A stretch of DNA of 6,124 nucleotides from Verrucomicrobiia bacterium (GCA_026417675.1 JAOACV010000177.1:1-6124); one strand, 5' to 3'. Counted from the first letter of the stretch, positions 1-6,017 are shown. The notes: generated by a model from the sequence alone, not told the origin. Translations and numbers: made by a program.

Positions 1-1
1 G

Positions 2-721
2 CTCCGCAGCGATTGGGTGCGCCATACTGGCGGTCCGTTGTTTTACTTCAATAGCCTGTTCCGCCTAGCCGGACCGTGGATAGCAGCCGTGCCGCTGGTG
101 TTCTGGCGGTTCTACAAGTGCTGGGGAACGCTGCGCCAGCAACAGACGGCTGCGCTCTTCCTCGCCGTATGGTTCGTTGCGGTCTTCGGGTTCTTCAGCG
201 CGGTCCACACGAAACAAGATCACTACCTGCTGCCCGTCCTGCCCGCGGGGGCGATGCTCACAGCATGGGCGGCGTCCGGCTGGCGATGGGCGACGCTAAC
301 CGCGCGCGTCGTGGCCGCCGTTGCCGCCGTCGGTCTGCTCGCCTACGGGGCCATCGTTGCGCCCAAGACAAACGCGGAACGCTCGGCGCGCGCGTTTGCC
401 GGTGAAGTGCGGCGGCGGGTGAGCGGCCAGACGGGCGCGCTGGCGCTGTATTTCTACTACGAACACAGCCCTGCCGCCGACCTGCGGGCGGCGTTGTTCT
501 ACTACCTCGGCCCGGACGCGCGCGCCATCGGCGTTCCCGCTAGCCAAGCGCCCAAGACGGCCGCGGAATTCATGCGGCGTATCGGCGACGCCCGATTCGT
601 GGTCATCAGCGCGGAACACTGGATGACGTCGTGGGCGGACGAAGAACCGGGATTGAAAATTTTGCATACGGGCGAAGTGGACGGCGACCAGTTCCACCTG
701 CTAGCTCGAACCGCACCATGA
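2..721 (+). CDS. PMT/ArnT-like membrane glycosyltransferase, C-terminal part (5' end outside window)
   Basis: The reading frame is open from base 2, so the gene starts upstream; the GTG at 17 is an internal Val codon (LRSDWV...) and not a credible start. The visible 239 residues begin with a juxtamembrane segment and then show about four hydrophobic segments (roughly residues 22-38, 50-68, 74-92, 102-120), followed by a soluble tail of about 120 residues. The segment GGPLFYFNSLF-x4-PW and the motif KQDHYLLPVLPAGAML (residues 71-86) resemble the region after the catalytic loops in dolichyl-phosphate-mannose protein mannosyltransferase/ArnT-type enzymes, which move a sugar from a polyprenyl-phosphate donor to protein or lipid A/LPS on the outer face of the inner membrane. 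The catalytic acidic residues of that family lie in the missing N-terminal part. The stop TGA overlaps the ATG of the next gene (ATGA). Family call is fairly good; donor and acceptor are unknown. Confidence 0.75.
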   Translation, partial: LRSDWVRHTGGPLFYFNSLFRLAGPWIAAVPLVFWRFYKCWGTLRQQQTAALFLAVWFVAVFGFFSAVHTKQDHYLLPVLPAGAMLTAWAASGWRWATLTARVVAAVAAVGLLAYGAIVAPKTNAERSARAFAGEVRRRVSGQTGALALYFYYEHSPAADLRAALFYYLGPDARAIGVPASQAPKTAAEFMRRIGDARFVVISAEHWMTSWADEEPGLKILHTGEVDGDQFHLLARTAP

Positions 722-1443
722 ACGTAACGCTGACCATTGCGCCCGCCTTCGCCGAACGGCTACGCGCCGCAGGCCTTGACCGGTTTGAGACAATCATGGC
801 GCTGCCCGCGCCGATGGCGGATGTGACGCGCGCTGTGCCGGGGCGTTTCACGACGCGCATTGAGGCGGCTGGCGGCGTGTTCTACGTCAAACGGTTCCAC
901 GGCTGCCGCACGGCGGCCCAGGCGCGGAACGAATGGGCACGCTTGCACGAACTGCCCGTTTTCGGCATCGCGTGTCCCGCGCCCGTGGCCTTGGGTGAAC
1001 GATCTTGCTGCGGCATGGTGCGCGAGAGTCTGCTTGTCAGCGAGGAGATTCCTCGCGCAATGCAAGCCGACTGGTGGATTCGCAAGACGCCCAGCCGACG
1101 CCGCGAACTGCTCGCGCCCATCGCCGAAGTGGCGCGGAAGTTTCATGAGGCGGGTTATCGCCACAAGGATTTCTACCTCTGCCACTTCTTCGTCCAAGAG
1201 TCGCCGGCGATGCGCATCTTTCTGATTGATCTCCAACGCTGCGTCCGGCCGTCCTGTTGCGCCCAGCGCTGGCTGGTCAAGGACCTTGCCCAACTACACT
1301 ACTCGATGACGCAACAAGCCGGCTACACGACGCAAGACTGGCAGGAATTCATGAGGCTCTACGGCGCCACCGATCCGTCCTTGGCGCGCGCCGTCGAAGC
1401 CAAGTCAGCGCGCCTCGCCCGCCACGTGCCGAAATACGGCTAG
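718..1443 (+). CDS. WaaP-like lipopolysaccharide core kinase
   Basis: Protein of 241 residues starting at ATG 718, which overlaps the upstream stop as ATGA; no Shine-Dalgarno is seen, so translation is probably coupled. An in-frame ATG at 631 lies deep in the upstream gene and is rejected. The kinase fold shows a beta-3 lysine (YVKRF, K58), a likely helix-C glutamate (NEW, E72), a catalytic loop HKDFYLCHF (149-157, catalytic D151) and a metal-binding IDLQR (D171), followed by RWLVKDLAQLHYS (184-196). HKDFYLCHF and the later KDL-x-LH/Y stretch are close to what I know of the heptose kinase WaaP/RfaP, which phosphorylates inner-core heptose of LPS on the cytoplasmic side of the inner membrane. 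It is slightly shorter than E. coli WaaP (about 265 residues). It follows a membrane glycosyltransferase, consistent with LPS assembly. Substrate (heptose or another core sugar) is inferred. Its 3' end overlaps the opposing gene by 39 bases. Confidence 0.85.
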   Translation: MNVTLTIAPAFAERLRAAGLDRFETIMALPAPMADVTRAVPGRFTTRIEAAGGVFYVKRFHGCRTAAQARNEWARLHELPVFGIACPAPVALGERSCCGMVRESLLVSEEIPRAMQADWWIRKTPSRRRELLAPIAEVARKFHEAGYRHKDFYLCHFFVQESPAMRIFLIDLQRCVRPSCCAQRWLVKDLAQLHYSMTQQAGYTTQDWQEFMRLYGATDPSLARAVEAKSARLARHVPKYG

Positions 1444-2529
1444 GAGTTCCTCGAAGTTGCGCTCGCTGGTGTGGCGCTCGGCCAGGGCGCGGGCGGCGGC
1501 ACCCATGCGCGCCCGGGTGGGGGCGTCGAACAACTTGATGAGCGCGTCGGCAAGCGCGGGCACATCGCGCGGGTCTTCGATGATGTAGCCTTCCTGGCCG
1601 GGTGTGATGAGTTCGCCCGCGCCGTTGTGGCGCGTGGTGACCACCGGCAGCCCGCAAGCCAGCGCCTCCAGCACGACCAGCGAGCACGGATCGTAAAACG
1701 TCGGCAGGCAGAACACGTCCGCGGCGGCATACACCTTGGTGATATCGTCGGTCTCGCCCGCAAACTCCACACAGTCGGCGACGCCGAGCGCGCGAGAGAG
1801 CCGCTCGTAGCCCGGACCGCTCGCGTAGCCGAGGCCGACGATGCGCACACGGAACGGCCCCGGCGCGCGTTGCCGCAACACCTGGGCGGCCTGTAACAAA
1901 CAATGGATACCCTTGCGCCGGAAATTCTGGGCGACGCACAGGATGGTGAGCGGGCCGGCCACCGGCTTCGGCAGGCTGGGCCGGAATCTCGCGGTGTCCA
2001 CGCCGTTGTAGATGACGTGCACTCGCGACGAGGGCACGCCGTAGAACCGACGCCAGTCGTCGGCGACGAATCGGGACAGCGCGATGATGCGGGCGCCGCG
2101 CCGGGCGCGCTCGCGCTCGATATAATCATAAAGCCTCTCGCGCAAGCTGAGCGCGCCGAGCGTGCTGCGCAGCCAATAGATGGCGGAACTGGACTCGGCG
2201 CGCAGATTGGCCTGGCGGGCTGAGGGATAGCAGCCGTTGTGAGTCATGTAGAGTTGGCCCCCGAAACTGCGGCCCATGTCCACCGTTACGTCGAACCTGT
2301 CCGTGTGGAGCAAGCGGCAAGCATTGCGCGCAAACGACAGCGCGCGCCACGCCCGGCCGATGCCGCGCACGGGCACCGCGACGGATTTCAGGTCCGGGTA
2401 GCCACAGCGTTCCGCAAACACCGTCACGTCGTGGCCCGCCGCCATCAGCCGGCGCACGAGCCAGAGGGTATAGACTTCCGCGCCGCCGCGGTGAGGCGAA
2501 AGGTCCTCGATGGTGATGGCGATCTTCAC
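1405..2529 (-). CDS. GT4-family glycosyltransferase (GT-B fold, WaaG-like)
   Basis: Protein of 374 residues. The start is GTG at 2529, chosen because it yields the typical GT4 N-terminus MKIAITIEDLSPHRGGAE and overlaps the stop of the upstream gene as GTGA; the next Met is at residue 29, past the first strand. The N-terminal domain carries the nucleotide-sugar transferase GG loop (residues 15-16). The C-terminal domain carries NFRRKG (202-207), whose basic residues normally contact the donor phosphates, and the segment FYDPCSLVVLEALACGLPVV (278-297). There the usual E-x7-E motif appears as D280-x7-E288, a variant I have seen in related GT4 enzymes. Length is normal for retaining enzymes such as WaaG (about 374). 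It probably uses an activated nucleotide sugar in the cytoplasm to extend an LPS core or similar glycan; neither donor nor acceptor can be read from the sequence. It is the last gene of the minus-strand group. Confidence 0.88.
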   Translation of the reverse strand: MKIAITIEDLSPHRGGAEVYTLWLVRRLMAAGHDVTVFAERCGYPDLKSVAVPVRGIGRAWRALSFARNACRLLHTDRFDVTVDMGRSFGGQLYMTHNGCYPSARQANLRAESSSAIYWLRSTLGALSLRERLYDYIERERARRGARIIALSRFVADDWRRFYGVPSSRVHVIYNGVDTARFRPSLPKPVAGPLTILCVAQNFRRKGIHCLLQAAQVLRQRAPGPFRVRIVGLGYASGPGYERLSRALGVADCVEFAGETDDITKVYAAADVFCLPTFYDPCSLVVLEALACGLPVVTTRHNGAGELITPGQEGYIIEDPRDVPALADALIKLFDAPTRARMGAAARALAERHTSERNFEELLAVFRHVAGEAR

Positions 2530-4127
2530 GATCCGAAGGCTGCCCGCAATCTGCGGTCGCGCAAGGCGCGGCGATATTCGACGAAGAAGCGCAGCCGCTC
2601 GCGCGGGCCAGCTAGGAGCACTTCGCGCGCGCCCCGGTCAAGCCGCGCAAGGTCCTTGCGGGCGCGCTGCGGCGTCACGCGGTCCACGTCGCTGAGCCCG
2701 TCGAGGTCAATCAGGTAAAGCGGCCGGCGCGGCGGCGGTCCCGCCAGGATGTTTTGCACTTTCAGATCGCGATGGCTGAACCCGCAGTCATGGAGTTTGG
2801 CGATCAACTGCGCCAAATCTCTCAACATCCGGCGCCGCTCGGTCAACGTGAGCGGCACTTTCCTCAAGACGATCTGGCTCAGGTCCAACGCCAGCGGCAC
2901 GTCGACGGTGACCAGGTAGCTGTGGTGCAAAAAACCCAGCGTTCGCAGATCGCCGCACGCGACGGCGGTCGGCGTGGGGATGCCGCAGAGTTCCAGATGA
3001 TAAGCCCGTAGAAAGGCCTGCTGGGCGCGGGATGGGCGGAAGATGTCCTTGAACCAGTTCGCCAGCTTGCCGGGGTTGGTGCGCTTGATGAAATAACCCT
3101 GGGCGCGGGCTATGGTGGCGCTGCGGCTGTCCTTGATTTGTGCGCCGCGCTGCTCCACAAGCCGGTCGGCCGATTCCAACACGGTCTCCAGTCCACAATT
3201 GAGCGCGCTGCGCCGGACGTGCCAGGTCAGTCCGCCAGCGCGCCGGATGGCGAAGTCCCGGTTGCTTTTCAGGCAACGCTCGGCCCGTGCGCGCCGGTAT
3301 TGCTTGAGGGCTTGTTCGCTGTCGCGTTCGATCTCGCGGGCCAGTTGCGGCAGGCGCGTTGCGTTGTCGTCGCCCAGGTAAGCGCGCAGAAACCGCAGTC
3401 GGTCCGTGCGGTTGGTGCGCGGGCCGAAGTAATTGTTGAGCGTGACGAGGTTCGCCATCCGCTGCGAGCGGCTCAGGCGGCGATGCAATTCGATGCCGTC
3501 GAGGTCCACCAGCCGGAACTCTGGAACACCGTTGTGGCCGACGCGCACCATGATGTTAGCGGGATGCAGGTCCACTTGGAGCACGCCGCGATCGTGCAAC
3601 AGGCGGACGAATTTCCCCAGTTCGCGGGCGAAGCGCCGCCGCAGGGGCGCGGGCGCGGCGCCGATGCAGCCGCCGTATTGCTTTTGGACCACGCCCTCGA
3701 TGTCATCGAAGCCCGTCAACCCCTCGGTCACGAGCGTGGCCTCCAGCAGCAGACCCCGATAGCGCGTTTCGCCGACGGCCAGATGGCGCGCAATGGGCAC
3801 GCCACGTTGAGCCAGTTCCTGCGCCAGCCGCCATTCGGCCATGGCCGGGCTGGTGCGGAACAGATACTTCAACGGCCGCCAGAAATAGTGGCGCATGAGG
3901 TAGCTTTTAAGATAGACCGAGCGCGGCCCGCTCGGCCCGTCGAGCTTCATTCGATACACCACCTTGGCGCGCGACTGCTTGATCCGCGTCATCGGCGCCT
4001 GGCGGATCTGCCCGCTCCTCTCGCGGCTGAACAAATACGCCCGCTCGCCGGCCAGCACGCGCCATCGGTGCCGTCCGGCGCTGAAGCGGATGATTTGCTC
4101 TGGTTCGCCGCTGGACATTACGGTCAT
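2526..4127 (-). CDS. Tandem double-domain Kdo/WaaP-type kinase-like protein
   Basis: Protein of 533 residues that holds two kinase-like domains. Domain 1 (about 20-250): VYLKSY (K74), AEWRLAQE (E98), catalytic loop QVDLHPANIMV (D186, N191) and LVDLDG (D208). Domain 2 (about 300-525): YFIKRT (K348), helix C around residues 366-380, catalytic loop SHRDLKVQNIL (H452, D454, N459) and LIDLDG (D474). The two halves align by eye around LHDRG/LHDCG and the two DLDG motifs, so this looks like an internal duplication or fusion of the LPS kinase (Kdo kinase/InaA/WaaP) family, whose single-domain members are about 230-270 residues. Domain 1 has Gln where the HRD His usually sits. A linker of about 50 residues rich in Arg separates the halves. 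No membrane segment is seen; a cytoplasmic enzyme phosphorylating an LPS core sugar is inferred, and a protein substrate is not excluded. No Shine-Dalgarno precedes ATG 4127 or the in-frame ATG 4118, which could be the true start. The stop overlaps the GT4 start. Confidence 0.85.
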   Translation of the reverse strand: MTVMSSGEPEQIIRFSAGRHRWRVLAGERAYLFSRERSGQIRQAPMTRIKQSRAKVVYRMKLDGPSGPRSVYLKSYLMRHYFWRPLKYLFRTSPAMAEWRLAQELAQRGVPIARHLAVGETRYRGLLLEATLVTEGLTGFDDIEGVVQKQYGGCIGAAPAPLRRRFARELGKFVRLLHDRGVLQVDLHPANIMVRVGHNGVPEFRLVDLDGIELHRRLSRSQRMANLVTLNNYFGPRTNRTDRLRFLRAYLGDDNATRLPQLAREIERDSEQALKQYRRARAERCLKSNRDFAIRRAGGLTWHVRRSALNCGLETVLESADRLVEQRGAQIKDSRSATIARAQGYFIKRTNPGKLANWFKDIFRPSRAQQAFLRAYHLELCGIPTPTAVACGDLRTLGFLHHSYLVTVDVPLALDLSQIVLRKVPLTLTERRRMLRDLAQLIAKLHDCGFSHRDLKVQNILAGPPPRRPLYLIDLDGLSDVDRVTPQRARKDLARLDRGAREVLLAGPRERLRFFVEYRRALRDRRLRAAFGS

Positions 4128-4155
4128 CGTAGGGAGACAAGGCCCGGCCTGTCAA
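4126..4155 (-). promoter_or_regulatory. Promoter candidate at the start of the double kinase gene
   Basis: On the minus strand there is a perfect -35 hexamer TTGACA (4155-4150), an 18-base spacer, and a -10-like TACGAT (4131-4126, four of six consensus bases). The -10 overlaps the first ATG (4127). With usual spacing transcription would begin near 4119, one base before the second in-frame ATG at 4118, giving a nearly leaderless message. This fits the lack of a Shine-Dalgarno before either ATG. Found by eye in a 79-base gap; a chance match is possible. Confidence 0.4.
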
Positions 4156-4206
4156 CGCAAGCCAGCATGGTCTGCGCCCGCGCGGCCCACGGCAAGTTGG
4201 AGGAGT

Positions 4207-4725
4207 TTATTCCGGCTGAACTTCGGCGACTTCCTCCGCAGCGGCGGTCTCCAGGGACAGCAAGTATTTCTTCCATCGCAGGCCGCAGGCAAAACCGCCT
4301 ATCCCACCGTTGCTGGCCACGACACGGTGGCAGGGGATCAACAACGGCAGCGGGTTGCTGCCGCAGGCGGCGCCCACGGCGCGGAAGGCGCGTGGCCGCC
4401 CGATGGCTCGCGCAATCTGGGCGTAGCTGCGAGTCTGCCCGTAGGGGATTCGCCGCAACGCCCGCCAGACGGCCCGCTGAAACGGCGTGGCGCCGGCCAG
4501 ATCAAGGGGATAACGAAACTCAACCGGTTTGCCCTCGAAGTAATCGCGCAGATCGCGCTGCAGCCGCCGCAACAATGCGTCGAGCACAGCGGGGCTTTTG
4601 CCGCAGCGCCGCGCGCGGCCGCGAGGCAGCCTCAGCGCACACAGGCCGCGCTCGGACAGTTCAACCCGCACGCGCCCCGCCGGCGTGGCCAGACAATAAC
4701 ATTGAATGGTCCGTGTCCCCTTCAT
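4207..4725 (-). CDS. ogt: Methylated-DNA--protein-cysteine S-methyltransferase (O6-alkylguanine-DNA alkyltransferase)
   Basis: Protein of 172 residues that repairs O6-alkylguanine by moving the alkyl group, irreversibly, to its own active-site cysteine. The start at 4725 is supported by an AGGGAG ribosome-binding site six bases upstream; ATGs or GTGs further up (4743, 4944) lie against or inside the preceding gene. The N-terminal ribonuclease-like domain (about 1-75) ends with DYFEGKPVEF. The alkyltransferase domain begins at GATPFQRAVWRAL (78-90) and has IPYGQTRSYAQIA (93-105, Y101), the arginine-finger segment RAVGAA (R115) with the following NP, the active-site motif PCHRV (131-135, C132), and GGIGGFACGLRWKKYLL (140-156). 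Length matches Ogt/MGMT (about 165-180). No Ada N-terminal zinc domain or AraC domain is present. It lies 20 bases after the preceding stop and 79 bases before the kinase gene, so it probably shares the upstream transcript; its link to envelope genes seems only positional. Confidence 0.95.
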   Translation of the reverse strand: MKGTRTIQCYCLATPAGRVRVELSERGLCALRLPRGRARRCGKSPAVLDALLRRLQRDLRDYFEGKPVEFRYPLDLAGATPFQRAVWRALRRIPYGQTRSYAQIARAIGRPRAFRAVGAACGSNPLPLLIPCHRVVASNGGIGGFACGLRWKKYLLSLETAAAEEVAEVQPE

Positions 4726-4731
4726 GGAAAT

Positions 4732-4737
4732 CTCCCT
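4732..4737 (-). promoter_or_regulatory. Ribosome binding site of ogt
   Basis: AGGGAG on the minus strand, six bases before ATG 4725. It is the clearest Shine-Dalgarno in the window and decides the ogt start over the in-frame ATG at 4743, which has none and nearly touches the stop of the preceding gene. Confidence 0.75.
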
Positions 4738-4745
4738 GCGCATAA

Positions 4746-5234
4746 TCAGCCGCACTTTTGCAAGGCAAACACCAGCAACAAAGTGATCCCGCCAAGAAGC
4801 ACAAAGCCGATCGTGTAACGGTATCGCGCCATGCGCCGTTCGTAGCGCAGTGGGCGGACCGTCTTGAAACTGCCCGTCGAAAGGTAGCTCACCAGCCGCG
4901 GGTCGCTCGGCCGAGCCTTGGTGCCTAACAACGACCGCCACCACGGCTCGCGACGCCGCGGCCGTGCCTGTTGTTCATCGGGCGATGCGCGGGACCACAA
5001 GTCGCGCTCGCGCGGCAGCCGCAGGTCCGACTGGGCCGGCGTGGCGCCGGGTTCGGGCTGAACAAACGCGCGATGGCCGGTTCTGGCAGCGGTCGGGGCT
5101 GGCGCGAATTTACCGAGGGCCTTGGCAGGGGATCGCTGGAGCTGACGCACCTGCGCGTCGATCTGCCGCAACTGCTTCTCCAAGTCGCGTAGTTGACGGT
5201 CCAACAACCCCTGTTTTTTCCGAAACCAGCCCAT
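4746..5234 (-). CDS. Small coiled-coil protein with C-terminal membrane anchor, function unknown
   Basis: Protein of 162 residues that I do not recognise. Residues 8-35 form a predicted amphipathic coiled coil (LLDRQLRDLEKQLRQIDAQV...). Residues 40-105 are rich in Pro, Ala and Arg and look disordered. Residues 111-138 (DPRLVSYLSTGSF...RPLRYERRMARYRY) look more ordered and basic, and a single hydrophobic segment at 141-158 ends the protein with only QKCG after it. There is no signal peptide, so it should be tail-anchored with its bulk in the cytoplasm, the basic residues before the anchor fitting the positive-inside rule. The start ATG 5234 has only a weak GGGG upstream; the previous stop is seven bases away, so coupling is likely. 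The same layout (coiled coil, then terminal anchor) occurs in the upstream gene, suggesting that the two may work together. No enzymatic motif is visible. Confidence 0.75.
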   Translation of the reverse strand: MGWFRKKQGLLDRQLRDLEKQLRQIDAQVRQLQRSPAKALGKFAPAPTAARTGHRAFVQPEPGATPAQSDLRLPRERDLWSRASPDEQQARPRRREPWWRSLLGTKARPSDPRLVSYLSTGSFKTVRPLRYERRMARYRYTIGFVLLGGITLLLVFALQKCG

Positions 5235-5241
5235 GACCCCG

Positions 5242-5855
5242 CTATGATTTCACCAACAGCACGAGCACGAGGACCAAAACCATCAGCAGCAACGGCAGTG
5301 TGAACGCGAACCCCAGCTTCAGCGCGCGTCCCAGGCTCAACCGTTCCAGCGCGCTCGGCGGCGCGATCATCTGCTCCAGCGGCGTTGGCGGCAGGTTCTC
5401 GGGCGTCTTGCCCTGAAGCGCGTCAATCCGCAGGCAGGCCCGGTTGAACTCCATCCGCGCCGTCTCAATCGTCGCCAGCGACTTGGAGAGTTCGACTTGA
5501 GGTTCTCCGGCGTCCAGTGCGCGTCGGTGAGCATCTCGACCTGTGCGAGCTGCTCCTTGAATGTCTCGCGGGTGCGCGCGACCAAGTCCGCCTTGCGTTG
5601 CGCCTCCACCAGTTCGTGTTCGAGCACGATCAGGCCGCGGTTGAGCGCCTCGATCATCTCCGCCCGGCCGCGCTGGAACTCGTCATGCCGCCGCCTCAAC
5701 TCCTCCAACTCGCCCCGCGCCCGCTCCAGTTCGTCCTTTTGGCGCTGCAACATCTGAATCCGCTCGCGCGCCTGCTCCAGTGAATTGTCCAGCTCTTGTC
5801 GGCCGGGGGGAGGTGTTCGAATAAGATCGTGTTCCAGCGGGTTGTCCTCTGACAT
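5242..5855 (-). CDS. Coiled-coil tail-anchored protein of unknown function, interrupted by a frameshift
   Basis: Two overlapping frames appear to be one gene. From ATG 5855 the first frame encodes MSEDNPLEHD..., then a long charged coiled coil (about residues 22-112), and reaches WTPENLK at residue 120. After that it turns into Arg/Ser/Trp-rich sequence typical of an out-of-frame reading and stops at 5367. In another frame, from about 5496, the sequence continues as VELSKSLATIETARMEFNRA..., then a Pro-rich patch, and ends in a strong membrane segment LGFAFTLPLLLMVLVLVLVLL before the TAG at 5242. Joined, this gives about 204 residues with a C-terminal anchor. One missing base near 5496-5498 (for example AAGGTC reduced to AAGTC) would explain it; no slippery heptamer is seen, so an indel or sequencing error is likelier than programmed shifting. 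An AAAGGAG site lies three bases before the ATG. I do not recognise the family. It is the first gene of the minus-strand group. Confidence 0.7.
5494..5500 (-). other. Frameshift site in the coiled-coil gene
   Basis: Minus-strand TCAAGTC, where the frame read from 5855 (ending ENLK) must move by one base to continue as VELSKSLATIETAR. Both frames stay open for some distance upstream of this point, so the exact position could be up to some 40 bases further upstream (towards 5540); the placement given is the one that keeps the most protein-like sequence on both sides. Confidence 0.55.
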
Positions 5856-5858
5856 AAG

Positions 5859-5865
5859 CTCCTTT
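5859..5865 (-). promoter_or_regulatory. Ribosome binding site of the first minus-strand gene
   Basis: AAAGGAG on the minus strand, three bases before ATG 5855. The sequence match is strong although the spacing is short; it supports this ATG as the true start. Confidence 0.6.
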
Positions 5866-5915
5866 CTTCACACAACGCTCAACGCAGCGCGACGCACTCC
5901 GGCAAAGCGGCGCGC

Positions 5916-5944
5916 ATCGTAACGCACGCGCCCCGCCCTGTAAA
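5916..5944 (-). promoter_or_regulatory. Promoter candidate of the minus-strand gene group
   Basis: On the minus strand TTTACA (5944-5939, five of six bases of the -35 consensus), a 17-base spacer, and TACGAT (5921-5916, four of six of the -10 consensus). Transcription would begin near 5909 and leave a leader of about 54 bases before ATG 5855, which has a good ribosome-binding site. The -10 hexamer is identical to the one at the double kinase gene. Read by eye only. Confidence 0.4.
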
Positions 5945-5945
5945 G

Positions 5946-5957
5946 TCTTCGCGAAGA
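5946..5957. promoter_or_regulatory. Perfect 12-base palindrome in the divergent intergenic region
   Basis: TCTTCGCGAAGA reads the same on both strands. It sits two bases beyond the -35 of the leftward promoter candidate and 60 bases before the ribokinase start, a position suited to an operator for either direction. Symmetry extends outward only partly (AA/TT after two mismatches). No regulator gene is in the window, so binding is speculative. Confidence 0.3.
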
Positions 5958-6017
5958 TGTTTCAGGCGGATTTTTCGTGCCGCCGCCGGTCATGCCGTGC
6001 TAGGAAATCGTTCCGTC

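Noticed and set aside
17..19. GTG at 17 as the start of the first gene
   Set aside because: The frame stays open to the left edge and the protein begins in the middle of a PMT-like membrane enzyme, so the gene is cut by the window border.
631..717. N-terminal extension of the WaaP-like kinase from the in-frame ATG at 631
   Set aside because: It lies inside the preceding gene, is Arg/Pro rich, and the ATGA overlap at 718 gives a normal coupled start with a typical kinase N-terminus.
1349..2129. Alternative minus-strand frames (1349-1939 and 1440-2129) across the GT4 gene
   Set aside because: They are Arg/Ser/Ala/Pro-rich out-of-frame readings of the GT4 gene, with no motif of their own.
4138..4152. 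Short inverted repeat around AGGCC-C-GGCCT in the gap between ogt and the double kinase gene, considered as a terminator
   Set aside because: The loop would be a single base and no T-run follows on either strand, so it is not a credible intrinsic terminator.
3138..4745. Open frame of 535 codons on the plus strand, antisense to the double kinase and ogt genes
   Set aside because: Its translation is low-complexity (Ala, Arg, Gln, His rich) with no recognisable motif, and the opposite strand carries clear kinase and alkyltransferase motifs over the same bases. Long antisense open frames are common in GC-rich DNA.
4726..4944. N-terminal extension of the alkyltransferase up to 4944
   Set aside because: It overlaps the preceding gene, has no domain features, and the strong ribosome-binding site sits directly before ATG 4725.
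5958..6017. Search for a plus-strand promoter before the ribokinase gene
   Set aside because: No -35/-10 pair with acceptable spacing was found in these bases; TAGGAA near 6002 lacks a partner -35 and is more likely part of a weak ribosome-binding site.
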